The notes: generated from the letters alone by a model not told the origin. A stretch of 56,702 nucleotides of DNA from Mesorhizobium prunaredense (GCF_900156895.1 NZ_FTPD01000056.1:151322-208023); one strand, 5' to 3'; shown: positions 19,426 through 28,954, counted from the stretch's first letter. A program made the numbers and translations.

Positions 19426-19869
19426 CTAGTCACTTTTGCTCTCCTGCCACACGCCCTTGGACTTGAGGCCGTCGGCCACCTCCTTGGGCATGTAGTTCTC
19501 GTCGTGCTTGGCCAGCACGCTGTCGGCGACGAAGACGCCGTCCGGACGAAACGTGCCTTCAGTGATGACGCCCTGCTCCTCGCGGAAAAGGTCGGGAAGA
19601 ATGCCGGTGTAGGTGACCTTGACCTGCTTCTGGTTGTCGGTCACCGAAAAAGCGACGGCGGTCCCCTGACCGCGCTCGATCGTGCCTTTTTCGACGAGGC
19701 CACCGAGTCTGATACGCTGCCCGGGCTGCAGGCTGGCGGTGGTCAGATCGGCGGGCATGTAGAAGTAGGAGGCCTTCTGGCCGAGCGCGTAGAAGGTCAG
19801 GCCGGTGGCGGCACCGAGGAAGGCCAACCCTCCGGCGATCACCGACAGTCGTTTCTGCTTGCGCGTCAT
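19426..19869 (-). CDS. ccmE: Cytochrome c-type haem chaperone CcmE/CycJ
   Basis: 147 residues. A short cytoplasmic N-terminus, one membrane anchor (about 9-29) and a periplasmic OB-fold. The haem-binding motif HDENY places the covalent haem ligand at His122 and the axial Tyr at 126. CcmE takes haem from the CcmABCD complex and passes it to CcmF/CcmH. It starts three bases after the ccmI stop. Confidence 0.97.
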   Translation of the reverse strand: MTRKQKRLSVIAGGLAFLGAATGLTFYALGQKASYFYMPADLTTASLQPGQRIRLGGLVEKGTIERGQGTAVAFSVTDNQKQVKVTYTGILPDLFREEQGVITEGTFRPDGVFVADSVLAKHDENYMPKEVADGLKSKGVWQESKSD

Positions 19870-19872
19870 TTT

Positions 19873-21006
19873 TTACTCCGTCGCCGTCAGGCCAAGCGAC
19901 ACGGCAAAGGCGGTGAATTTCTTCGCTTCGTCACTATCGGAGCCAAAAACGGCGATACCGCGATTGAGCGCGTCGCGCGCCTGATCGGCCTTGCCCAGCA
20001 CGACATAGGAACGAATAAGCTGCATCCATCCTTCCGCATCGCGCGGGTTTTGCCGCAGTTTTTCATCAAGCCCCGCAACCATGGTGTTGATCATCGCTTC
20101 CCTATCCTGCGGCGACATCGACGAGGCGGCGTCGACATCCCCGGCGTTCGGGCCTTTTGCAGGCACTCCCGAAGCGACGCTGCGCCTGGCGGATTCGGCC
20201 AGCGCCTGCTCAACGGCGCCGCGCCAGGGCGAGTCCTGCGGCAAGGCCGCGAGCATTTTCTGCCAGCCGGCCGTCGCCTCCTCAATGCGGCCTTCCTGCG
20301 CCATGCCCATCGCCAGATAAAAGCTGGCCTTCGGATTTGCAGGATCGAGCTTCAGCGCCGCCTCGAAGGCGGCCTGAGCGTCGGCCGAGACAATGCCGCC
20401 CGCTGCGCTGGCGATCGCCTCGCCGAGGCCGGCCTGGCGGGCTGCGCTGTCGCCGTCGAGGCGAATGGCGTTGCGGTACGCCGTCACCGCGTCGGAGAAC
20501 CGCTGCATGCGCAGATAGATTGGCGCCAGGACGTCCCAACCCCTGCCATCGGACGGGTTGGCGGCAAGGTGGGCCTCGGCGCGTGCCACCAGTTCGTCGA
20601 CCGAACTGTCGGCGGGATTCTTGGCCAGTCGCTCGCTGAGCGGCTGCGACGGCAGATCGGGCGAGCCGAGTTGGCTGTACAAGCCCCAACTGACCAGCGG
20701 AACCGCCAGGACAGCGGCCGTCGCAACCAGCCTGGTCGCCATCGACGGCTGCCGCGCCGTTGCCTTGTCGGCGGCATTGTCCAGGCGAAGGATGCGGCGG
20801 GCGATCTCCGCACGCGCCTCTTCGGCCTCCGCCGGCTGGATCAGGCCACGCGCCACGTCGCGGTCAAGCTCGGACAGCTGGTCGCGATAGACTTCAAGGT
20901 CATGATCGCTGCTCGCCGAACCACCCTTCGGGCCGCCGGCCAGCGGCAGCAGAACCGCCAGGCTTGCACCCAGAGTGAGAATGGCAGCTATGACCCAGAA
21001 CAGCAT
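19873..21006 (-). CDS. ccmI: Cytochrome c biogenesis protein CcmI/CycH
   Basis: 377 residues from the ATG reading MLFWVIAAILT. Two membrane spans (about 2-24 and 90-112) flank a cytoplasmic loop with a leucine-zipper-like region; a periplasmic TPR domain (about 140-370) binds the C-terminus of apocytochromes and presents them to CcmF/CcmH. It is the first gene of the maturation operon here. An upstream in-frame start at 21045 would extend it by 13 residues before the conserved membrane segment and is less likely. Confidence 0.93.
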   Translation of the reverse strand: MLFWVIAAILTLGASLAVLLPLAGGPKGGSASSDHDLEVYRDQLSELDRDVARGLIQPAEAEEARAEIARRILRLDNAADKATARQPSMATRLVATAAVLAVPLVSWGLYSQLGSPDLPSQPLSERLAKNPADSSVDELVARAEAHLAANPSDGRGWDVLAPIYLRMQRFSDAVTAYRNAIRLDGDSAARQAGLGEAIASAAGGIVSADAQAAFEAALKLDPANPKASFYLAMGMAQEGRIEEATAGWQKMLAALPQDSPWRGAVEQALAESARRSVASGVPAKGPNAGDVDAASSMSPQDREAMINTMVAGLDEKLRQNPRDAEGWMQLIRSYVVLGKADQARDALNRGIAVFGSDSDEAKKFTAFAVSLGLTATE

Positions 21007-21105
21007 GCTTCTTCCAATAACGGCAGAGCCCTGCCCTGCCAACACAGGCTTCCTGCGACGCTTTGACGGCAGATACGTCGCATGTCCTTGATTGATGTCA
21101 ACCGG

Positions 21106-21152
21106 ACCTAAAGCGCGTCGCGTTCGACCGGCGTCATGCGACGCACTTTAGG
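21106..21152. repeat. Palindromic repeat, AAAGCGCGTCGC family, copy 1
   Basis: CCTAAAGCGCGTCGC and GCGACGCACTTTAGG form the two arms around TTCGACCGGCGTCAT. Further copies are at 36666-36711 and 40665-40706, with the same arm and near-identical loop. The gap to 21301 continues with a second mosaic: GCATGTCGTTATCGCAAAACCGCTGCACA-type segments at 21160-21190 and 21253-21290 (also found at 36719-36755), separated by the CCCTCGGG hairpin at 21193-21225. No gene is visible in 21007-21301. Confidence 0.75.
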
Positions 21153-21301
21153 TTGTTGTTTCATGCATGTCGTCATTGCAAACCGCTGCACACCCTCGGG
21201 TCAGGCCCTGGGTCAGGCCCGAGGGCATGCTTTTGCGCGAATTCTTGTTTTTATGCATGTCGTTATCGCAAAACCGCTGCACACTTTTGTCCGGCCGGTC
21301 G

Positions 21302-21742
21302 TTACGTCAGCGGCGTCCAGCTGCCATCGGCGTTGCGGCAAGCGGTTCCGCGCGCGGTGGCGCCGGCGGCGCCGGTAAACACCGTATGGGTGTATTGTCG
21401 GCAGTCCTGCGAGCCGACACGATAGGGCTGGGCGGGCACGACTTCACCATAATGCGCCGACCGATCGCTCTTCCACGTCACCTTCTGGCTGCTCGCCGTG
21501 TACTCGAGCGCCCTGTATTCCGCCTCCAGCGCCTTGCGCTTTTCGGGATCGCTCAAGCCGGTACCGATCGATCCGCTTACGAGGCCGCCGCCCATGGCGG
21601 AAATGACCGTCGTCGCGATCTTGCCGCCACTTGGCGGGGTTGCGGCCGGCTGCGGCGCCACCGTGGGGCCAGGGCTCCTGCCCAGCGTCGTGCAGCCGGA
21701 AACGGCCAGCAGTGCGGAGACGAGCGCGACGCGAATCTTCAT
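21302..21742 (-). CDS. Lipoprotein of the 17-kDa surface antigen type
   Basis: 146 residues. A lipoprotein signal peptide ends in the lipobox AVSGC with lipidated Cys17. A glycine-rich segment (GGGLVSGSIGTGL) is followed by an EYRALEYT stretch and a C-terminal domain (about 90-140) with the pattern YRVGSQDCRQYTHTV and GTACRNADGSW, as in rickettsial 17-kDa antigen and related Rhizobiales surface proteins. It probably sits in the outer membrane; its function is unknown. It stands alone on the minus strand downstream of feuQ, separated by 179 bases. Confidence 0.8.
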   Translation of the reverse strand: MKIRVALVSALLAVSGCTTLGRSPGPTVAPQPAATPPSGGKIATTVISAMGGGLVSGSIGTGLSDPEKRKALEAEYRALEYTASSQKVTWKSDRSAHYGEVVPAQPYRVGSQDCRQYTHTVFTGAAGATARGTACRNADGSWTPLT

Positions 21743-21921
21743 GCCAAAAACCGGTCTCTTGAGTTAAAGCTGGGGGCCGCGCCATCGGGGGAAGTCGGCG
21801 TGGCCATAGTGTCAATGTTTGTCGGAAATTTGGCCGCGGCCGACGGCTCCGGGACCAGTCGACATGCCGCAATATCACGCACCGTCGATCAATGTCGACT
21901 GGCCCAGCAAAAAGCATAGGC

Positions 21922-23391
21922 CTAGTGAAGGCTCCGCAATCGAACCACCGCCTTCAACCCGCCCATGCTGGACCGTTCCAGAGCCAGAACGCCTCCGTAT
22001 TCGTTGACGAGGTCGGCGACAATGGCAAGTCCAAGCCCGGTGCCCGGCTTTGTCTCGTCGAGACGCCGTCCGCGCTTCAGCGCCTCGCGTGCCTTGTCTT
22101 CTGGAATGCCCGGGCCGTCATCCTCGATGCTGATCTCGAACAGATTGACAGCACCCTCCTTGCCGGAGCCACTCTTATTGCCGGAGCCACTCTTCTTGCC
22201 GGAGATTGGCGCCACCGATACCGCGACCGCGTTCTTTGCCCATTTCATGGCGTTGTCGAGCAAATTGCCAAGCAATTCTTCCAGATCCTCGCGTTCGCCG
22301 GCAAAGACGATATCGACTGCGGGCAGCGAAAGCGAGAGAGCGGTCTGCGGGTTGAGTTTTTGCAGCACGCGCACCATGCGCTGGACCAGCGGCGTCACCG
22401 GCGTGCGGTAGACGACGCTGTCGCGTTGCGCCGCGACGCGGGCGCGCTGCAGATAATGGTCAACCTGCTTCTGCATCGAGGCGGCCTGTTCGGCTATGAG
22501 CTGGCCCTTGGCGCCACCGAGCGCCCGTCCCTCGTTGATCAGCACCGCCAGCGGCGTCTTCAGCGAATGGGCGAGGTTGCCGACCTGCGTTCGCGAGCGC
22601 TCGACGATGCGCTTGTTGTTTTCGATCAACGCGTTGGTCTCGTCGGCGAGCGGCTCGATCTCGGCAGGGAAGCGACCGTCGAGCTTTTGCGCGGTTCCTT
22701 CGCGCACCATGGCGAGAGCGTCCCTGACCCGGCGCAATGGCTGCAGGCCCAGCAGGATCGCGATGGCGTTGATGGCAATCATGCCAACGCCGAACAGGGA
22801 AAGATAGGTCAGCAGGCGACGCTGAAAGGCGCCTATCTCCTGCTCGAGCTCGGTCTTGTTGCCCATGACGCGGAAGCGCGCTGCGCGATTTTTCGCGTCG
22901 AGAACGAATTCGCTCTCGAACACTTCCAGTTCCTCGCCATCGATGCCTTCTGTCGTATAGCTGCGCTGGAAGCTGGCATTGAAGGGAACGTCGGCGACGC
23001 TTGGCGACAGGATCGCCTTCGTCATCGAGGAGGAGTGCAGCTCACCGCTCACGCCTTCCGATGCAGGCTCGACCGACCAGTACCAGCCGGAATTCGGCTC
23101 CGAGAACCGAAGGTCGCCCAGGTCGGGAGCGCCGGTCAGCGAACCGCCTTCGGACACGCCGACCGAGCCGATCAGATTGAACAGATGCGCCGACAACAGG
23201 CTGTCGAAACCGCGCTCGCTCGCCTGGCGATAAAGGGTGGTGATCAGCGTGAAGATGACAATCAGGGTGAGTATCGCCCAGACCGTGGAAAAGGCGATCA
23301 CCCGGAACGCCAGCGAACGCGGCCCGAACCGCAGTGAAAGCGGCGTCCTTGCAGTCTGTTTGAGCGGTTCCGCCTTACGCCTCCGGCTCAC
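21922..23391 (-). CDS. feuQ: Sensor histidine kinase, FeuQ-like
   Basis: 489 residues, starting at a GTG that overlaps the end of the regulator gene by 17 bases. Membrane span at about 28-52, a periplasmic sensor domain of PhoQ-like size, a second span at about 190-212, HAMP-like linker, His275 in NLAHSLKTPLAVL, and an HATPase domain (EDDGPGIPEDKA, GTGLGLAIVADL). A short repetitive insertion of Lys/Ser/Gly (about residues 394-408, KKSGSGNKSGSGK) lies inside the ATPase domain and looks like a small tandem duplication. FeuPQ in rhizobia controls ndvA and osmoadaptation needed for symbiosis; the assignment follows domain structure and neighbours. Confidence 0.8.
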   Translation of the reverse strand: MSRRRKAEPLKQTARTPLSLRFGPRSLAFRVIAFSTVWAILTLIVIFTLITTLYRQASERGFDSLLSAHLFNLIGSVGVSEGGSLTGAPDLGDLRFSEPNSGWYWSVEPASEGVSGELHSSSMTKAILSPSVADVPFNASFQRSYTTEGIDGEELEVFESEFVLDAKNRAARFRVMGNKTELEQEIGAFQRRLLTYLSLFGVGMIAINAIAILLGLQPLRRVRDALAMVREGTAQKLDGRFPAEIEPLADETNALIENNKRIVERSRTQVGNLAHSLKTPLAVLINEGRALGGAKGQLIAEQAASMQKQVDHYLQRARVAAQRDSVVYRTPVTPLVQRMVRVLQKLNPQTALSLSLPAVDIVFAGEREDLEELLGNLLDNAMKWAKNAVAVSVAPISGKKSGSGNKSGSGKEGAVNLFEISIEDDGPGIPEDKAREALKRGRRLDETKPGTGLGLAIVADLVNEYGGVLALERSSMGGLKAVVRLRSLH

Positions 23392-24040
23392 GCATTCGAT
23401 AGCCCATGCCGCGAACGGTTTCTATCATGTCGATGCCCATCTTCTTGCGAAGCCGCCCGACAAAGACCTCGATTGTGTTGGAATCGCGGTCGAAATCCTG
23501 ATCGTAAAGGTGCTCGACCAACTCGGTTCGGGACACGACCTCGCCCATATGGTGCATCAGATAGGCAAGCAGGCGAAATTCGTGCGACGTCAGCTTCAAC
23601 GGCACGCCGTCGACATCGGCCTTGGAGGCTTTGGTGTCGAGCCGCAGCGGCCCGCAGGTCAGCTCGGACGACGCATGGCCGGCCGCGCGCCGGATGAGCG
23701 CTCGGACCCTGGCCAGCACCTCTTCGATGTGGAACGGCTTGGTGACATAATCGTCGGCGCCGGCGTCGATGCCGGATACCTTGTCGCTCCAGCGATCGCG
23801 CGCCGTCAGAATCAGGACCGGCATCTTGCGGCCGCCGCGCCGCCAGCGTTCGACCACGCTGATGCCGTCCATCTGCGGCAAGCCGATGTCGAGCACCACG
23901 GCGTCATAGGGCTCGGTGTCGCCGAGAAAATGCCCTTCCTCACCGTCGAAAGCCCGGTCGACAACATAGCCGGCATCGACCAGCGCGTCCGATATCTGCC
24001 GGTTCAAATCCTTGTCATCTTCGACGACGAGCACGCGCAT
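23375..24040 (-). CDS. feuP: OmpR-family response regulator, FeuP-like
   Basis: 221 residues. Receiver domain with phospho-acceptor Asp51 (VVLDIGLP) and Lys in the VTKPFH motif, then a winged-helix domain with the PhoP-type LTSHEFRLLAYLMHH and ETVRGMGYRM motifs. It resembles the PhoP/FeuP branch of the OmpR family. Arranged directly before its kinase with a 17-bp overlap and after a small secreted protein gene (104-bp gap), which is the FeuN-P-Q arrangement reported in S. meliloti. Confidence 0.85.
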   Translation of the reverse strand: MRVLVVEDDKDLNRQISDALVDAGYVVDRAFDGEEGHFLGDTEPYDAVVLDIGLPQMDGISVVERWRRGGRKMPVLILTARDRWSDKVSGIDAGADDYVTKPFHIEEVLARVRALIRRAAGHASSELTCGPLRLDTKASKADVDGVPLKLTSHEFRLLAYLMHHMGEVVSRTELVEHLYDQDFDRDSNTIEVFVGRLRKKMGIDMIETVRGMGYRMREPEA

Positions 24041-24144
24041 GCGGGGATCATACCTGTTGAAGAATTGGCCTGTTGAGGAATCAGCCTGTTGAGGAGCTGG
24101 ACGTCAGATATAGGCCGATTCCAGCGCCTGGGATACGGCAGGCA

Positions 24145-24444
24145 TCAGTTCAGCGGAACGACGATCTCCGTGCGGCGTGGACGCTGCCCATCCTTGCCCG
24201 GAACCAGCACGACGATGACGCAGACCGGCTGGCCACCGCGCGTCGACTGCGACGCCTTGGCCAGCGTGCCGCCATTCTGCTCGGCGACCTGCTGACCGAT
24301 CGCGTAGCAGTCGGAGGCGGCCAGGACGATCGGCCGGTTGTGCTCGGGCACGACGACCGGCAGCGCCGTCGCCTGCGACGCAAACAGACCGGCAGCGCAG
24401 AGCGCAAGTGTCGCGGTTGGGAAGTGGGAGCGAAGCGTTTTCAT
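24145..24444 (-). CDS. Small secreted protein upstream of feuPQ, candidate FeuN
   Basis: 99 residues from the ATG reading MKTLRSHFPTATLAL. A clear signal peptide ends near residues 26-28 (ASQATALP). The mature part holds two cysteines that could form a disulfide (SDCYAIGQQVAEQ and GQPVCVIVVLVPG) and ends with RTEIVVPLN. In S. meliloti a small periplasmic inhibitor, FeuN, is encoded beside feuP and feuQ and restrains the kinase. Position, size and export signal fit that role, but I cannot align the sequence, so the identity remains a hypothesis. Confidence 0.6.
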   Translation of the reverse strand: MKTLRSHFPTATLALCAAGLFASQATALPVVVPEHNRPIVLAASDCYAIGQQVAEQNGGTLAKASQSTRGGQPVCVIVVLVPGKDGQRPRRTEIVVPLN

Positions 24445-24612
24445 GATCAGCGTCCTAACGCATCGGTGCTGAACGTGATATGAACATTGCCTGCAACACA
24501 TGCCTGTCTCACCCCCTGAAATGCAAGACAACCGACCTTGTGATTTTCGCCGCCCCAATCCGGCAAATCCAAGCGCCAGTCTAGACTGTGTTGCAGCCAT
24601 ATTGAAAGCGCG

Positions 24613-25023
24613 TCAGGCGTTTTCTTCCGTCACGGCGCGAAAGCGCAGCAGCCCGTGACAGGCTGAAAGATCCTCGTCGTAACGGACCTCAGTGAATTCG
24701 AGCCTGAGATTGACGCGGTGATGCTCGTCGAGCGCCAGCGCCGCATCCTGAAGGCGGGCGCTGACCATGTCCATCACGTCGAGCATTTCTTTCCTGGCCT
24801 CGGATTTCGACCAGAAATGCAGAGTGAAAAGCTGCTCGGCGTCGTTCTCCCTTCCGGTTACCCAGTCATAGACGCTGGTCCGGCCGAACGTCACATAGGG
24901 AAACGGGATGTTTTCCGGGGCATGGTCGAATAGTTTTGCGCCGCCCAATGCCGCTGACAGGGAACCGTCAGCGTCCAGCGCTTGGAACAAGGCCTTCTGC
25001 AACGCGGCAGCCGGCGCGGTCAT
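24613..25023 (-). CDS. DUF3168 protein (phage or gene-transfer-agent tail completion type)
   Basis: 136 residues. The N-terminal ALQKALFQALDADGSLSAAL and the PFPYVTFGRTSVYDW region are hallmarks of DUF3168, a protein placed between head-tail adaptor and major tail protein in siphophages and in the RcGTA-type gene transfer agents of alphaproteobacteria. None of the expected partners (portal, capsid, adaptor, tail tube) lies on either side. It is therefore an orphan, either a remnant or a stray member of a dispersed agent cluster. The reading frame is intact. Confidence 0.8.
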   Translation of the reverse strand: MTAPAAALQKALFQALDADGSLSAALGGAKLFDHAPENIPFPYVTFGRTSVYDWVTGRENDAEQLFTLHFWSKSEARKEMLDVMDMVSARLQDAALALDEHHRVNLRLEFTEVRYDEDLSACHGLLRFRAVTEENA

Positions 25024-25215
25024 TGTTTTCTCCCTCGCCCGTCACGGCTAAACAGGCCTTTACGCCGTCAGCGATTCCTGCTTGCAGCGTAGCCGCGTTG
25101 ACGTTCTGGCGCCAGATCACGGCATCTCCATGCCGCGGCCTCCTCGCGTCAGGAATGTCGGGTGGCCAACCCGCGCCTTCTCATTCGGCATGCAAGGCGT
25201 TTGAAAAACGGTGTT

Positions 25216-25470
25216 ATGGAGGTGTTTGTTGCTCCGGACATTCGAGGTCGTTTCGTGCGCGAGCCATCGCTGCTGCCTGTCTTTGGAAAGCTCGGAATCA
25301 AGCCGCCAGTCGTAATTGCGGCGGCGCCGACCATGTCGAAGAGCATGGGGAGCATAGCGACCCGCATGCGGGAGGTTCTGTCTTCACACGGTGGCCTGGC
25401 CTTGAAGCTGTCCGTCGTTGTGTGGACGGTTGATATACTGGCGATGGTGCTCTTCATTACGCAGGCCTAA
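25216..25470 (+). CDS. Hypothetical small protein with a C-terminal hydrophobic segment
   Basis: 84 residues from an ATG (MEVFVAPDIRGRF); the frame is open upstream to a GTG at 25162. The C-terminus LSVVVWTVDILAMVLFITQA would form one membrane helix. No family is recognised and no strong ribosome-binding site is seen. The region 25024-25584 otherwise holds nothing identifiable; because it lies next to an orphan phage-type gene it may be decayed DNA, so the coding call is weak. Confidence 0.3.
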   Translation: MEVFVAPDIRGRFVREPSLLPVFGKLGIKPPVVIAAAPTMSKSMGSIATRMREVLSSHGGLALKLSVVVWTVDILAMVLFITQA

Positions 25471-25584
25471 CCAATCGACATTCGATCGGGGTGGAAACGA
25501 AAAGGATGCCGGCCTGCCTCAGGCGGCATTTGCGCCTAGGTTGGAATCTGGCGTATTGGCCCCGATAGCGCAGCCGCTCGGGAT

Positions 25585-25851
25585 TTAGCGAAAATCGGCC
25601 GCGGTCAGCACATATATGCTCTTGCGAGTGCGGGCATAGGCATTTCTGGCGATTTCATGGATGGAACTGGAGGCGGTGTCGAACGCCGCCAGATAGGTGG
25701 CTTCAGCAGTTGGTGCCTCTGATGGTGCCTTCGAGATGGCATCAGTGGCGACAGAGAAGGAAATCTGGAACATGCCGTCATGGCCGACGAAGCGGATGCG
25801 TTTGCCCGCCTCGTCGTAGCTGCGGCTTCGATTGGGAAATGTCAGGCTCAT
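25585..25851 (-). CDS. DUF1488 family protein
   Basis: 88 residues beginning MSLTFPNRSRSYDEAGKRI, which with VRFVGHDGMFQISF-like sequence is the pattern of DUF1488. Proteins of this family are small, cytoplasmic and of unknown function. The ATG overlaps the stop of the preceding Lys/Ala-rich gene by four bases, so the two are cotranscribed and probably translationally coupled. Confidence 0.75.
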   Translation of the reverse strand: MSLTFPNRSRSYDEAGKRIRFVGHDGMFQISFSVATDAISKAPSEAPTAEATYLAAFDTASSSIHEIARNAYARTRKSIYVLTAADFR

Positions 25852-26120
25852 GACTTGACCTCCGTTGATGCAACGTCTGCTTTCTTGACCGCCCGCGACG
25901 CCCGCTTTTTCTTGGGGGCGACGGGATTGAGGGCCTCCGCGGCGCGGTCGGCCTCTTCCTTGGCCAGCCGCAACGCCCGCAATCTTGCCGTCTTAATGGT
26001 CCTGGCCTTGGCCTCGGAAACATATTCGGCCGTTGCCTGGTTGCGTTCCGCGGTTTTCTTCTGCTTCTCCATGAAGCGCGCTTCAGCTTTTTCCATGATG
26101 TTCTGGCTAACTTCCGCCAT
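25848..26120 (-). CDS. Lys/Ala/Glu-rich hypothetical protein
   Basis: 90 residues, highly charged and predicted to be helical (about 5-65), with a basic C-terminus containing PKKKRASRAVKK that recalls histone-like or nucleic-acid-binding tails. The start has a strong ribosome-binding site (AAGGAGA) nine bases upstream. It forms a two-gene unit with the DUF1488 gene and is divergent from groES across a 244-bp A+T-rich region. No known family is recognised. Confidence 0.65.
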   Translation of the reverse strand: MAEVSQNIMEKAEARFMEKQKKTAERNQATAEYVSEAKARTIKTARLRALRLAKEEADRAAEALNPVAPKKKRASRAVKKADVASTEVKS

Positions 26121-26286
26121 CGATAAAATCTCCTTTTGACTGAGATTATGAAAGTGAATTTCCCATCTAAAATAGGAACTCGGAACAAAAAATTCAACTT
26201 CCAGATTATTTTGAATTGGTCGAAATTCTGAAAATGAAACAGCAAAAAAATACTATTCAATAGTTTCCGACAGGCATGAATATTTT

Positions 26287-26313
26287 TTGGCACTCCTATC
26301 AATCGAGTGCCAA
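26287..26313 (+). promoter_or_regulatory. CIRCE operator (HrcA-binding site) of groESL
   Basis: TTGGCACTC-n9-GAGTGCCAA, a perfect 9-bp inverted repeat with nine-base spacer, 51 bases before the groES start. It matches the CIRCE consensus TTAGCACTC-n9-GAGTGCTAA at seven of nine positions per arm, with compensated changes. HrcA, the repressor that binds CIRCE, is relieved by heat. The A+T-rich stretch 26121-26286 supplies the promoters for groES and for the divergent Lys-rich gene. Confidence 0.93.
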
Positions 26314-26364
26314 CGGGCCTATAGAAGGGAGCGGCCGCCTAAGCCGGCCCCAGAAAGAGTTCCC

Positions 26365-26679
26365 ATGAAATTCCGGCCCCTCCACGATCGCGTCGTCATT
26401 CGGCGCGCCGAAAGCGACACCAAATCCAAGGGCGGCATCATCATTCCCGACAATGCCAAGGAAAAGCCGCAGGAAGGCGAAGTGATCGCCGTCGGGCCGG
26501 GCGCGCGTGACGAAAGCGGCGCGCTGATCGCGCTCGACGTCAAGGCCGGCGACCTCATCCTGTTTGGCAAATGGTCGGGAACCGAGGTCAAGATAGATGG
26601 CGAGGACCTTCTGATCATGAAGGAGGCCGACATCATGGGCATCATCGAGAAGACCATCGCTGCCAAGAAGGCCGCCTGA
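26365..26679 (+). CDS. groES: Co-chaperonin GroES
   Basis: 104 residues. Contains the conserved N-terminal KFRPLHDRVVIRR, the mobile loop KSKGGIIIPDNAKEKPQEG that docks on GroEL, and the ...EDLLIMKEADIMGII C-terminus. It caps the GroEL cavity during folding. The ATG at 26365 follows AGAAAGAG. The gene is under the CIRCE site and is separated from groEL by 177 bases that contain a palindromic repeat, longer than usual for groES-groEL. Confidence 0.98.
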   Translation: MKFRPLHDRVVIRRAESDTKSKGGIIIPDNAKEKPQEGEVIAVGPGARDESGALIALDVKAGDLILFGKWSGTEVKIDGEDLLIMKEADIMGIIEKTIAAKKAA

Positions 26680-26784
26680 TTGGAGCGCCGCGCGTCCTCT
26701 TGGACGCGCAAAGGACGCTCCAAGTTTTTGAATCTACGCATCGTGCTTTTCCGAAAATCGATTCCGATTTTCGAGCCGATGCTT
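26680..26784. repeat. Two-stem palindromic repeat (about 105 bp), copy 1, between groES and groEL
   Basis: The first stem pairs TTGGAGCGCC... with ...GGACGCTCCAA and includes GCGCGTCC/GGACGCGC; the second is CGAAAATCG-ATTC-CGATTTTCG flanked by GCATCG and CGATGC. A near-identical element at 42237-42341 and a degraded one at 49466-49552 share the same blocks in the opposite orientation. The insertion sits inside the groESL message and could fold into RNA structure that affects the groES:groEL ratio. Confidence 0.8.
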
Positions 26785-26856
26785 CAGGCGGAATGCCGAA
26801 GTCTTTCTGGTTCCAAAGCGAACGGCTTACTCCACACACAAACGGGATGAAAAATC

Positions 26857-28476
<1,620 letters not shown>

Positions 28477-28564
28477 CCACCCGCTCCCGTAAATGGGCCC
28501 TGCAAGGCCTGGCCTCAGCAAGGCCGGGCGACCGATCCCAACATCAACCAGGAAGGAACTGTCC

Positions 28565-28954
28565 GTGGCCACACAAAGCAGCAAGCCATCTCTCGCGCGT
28601 CGATGGGAAGATTACCAGCCGGCCAAATCCACGCTTTTGTGGGCATGCGCTGCAACCTTCGTCGCCACGCTGATCATCGGTTTCAACTGGGGCGGCTGGG
28701 TGACCGGCGGCACCTCACGCGCGCTGGCGGCCACCGCCGGCGATACGGCGCGCAGCGAACTGGCCTCGGCGGTCTGCGTCGATCGCTTCAATACGGCGCC
28801 CGACGCGGCCGCCAAACTTGTCGAGTTCAAGGCCATAACCGACAGCTACAAGAAGTGGCAGTTCATCGAGACGGGCGGCTGGGCGACCATGCCCGGAAAA
28901 ACCTCGCCCGACAGGCTGGGTGCGCAAAGCTGCGCGGTCGCTCTCGCCACCTAA
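28565..28954 (+). CDS. Hypothetical membrane-anchored protein
   Basis: 129 residues from a GTG that has GGAAGGA seven bases upstream. A cytoplasmic N-terminus (RRWEDYQPAKS) leads into one membrane span (about 25-45), followed by a periplasmic part with two cysteines (SAVCVDRFNTAPDA and LGAQSCAVALAT) and the motif KKWQFIETGGWATMPG. Similar short proteins appear widely in rhizobial genomes without a known role. It follows groEL at 88 bases and might be cotranscribed, but no overlap supports that. Confidence 0.7.
   Translation: MATQSSKPSLARRWEDYQPAKSTLLWACAATFVATLIIGFNWGGWVTGGTSRALAATAGDTARSELASAVCVDRFNTAPDAAAKLVEFKAITDSYKKWQFIETGGWATMPGKTSPDRLGAQSCAVALAT

Noticed and set aside
25149..25457. 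Minus-strand frame upstream of DUF3168 as a head-tail adaptor remnant
   Set aside because: Its translation shows no adaptor-like sequence, and the frame does not lead into the DUF3168 gene in a gene-like way.
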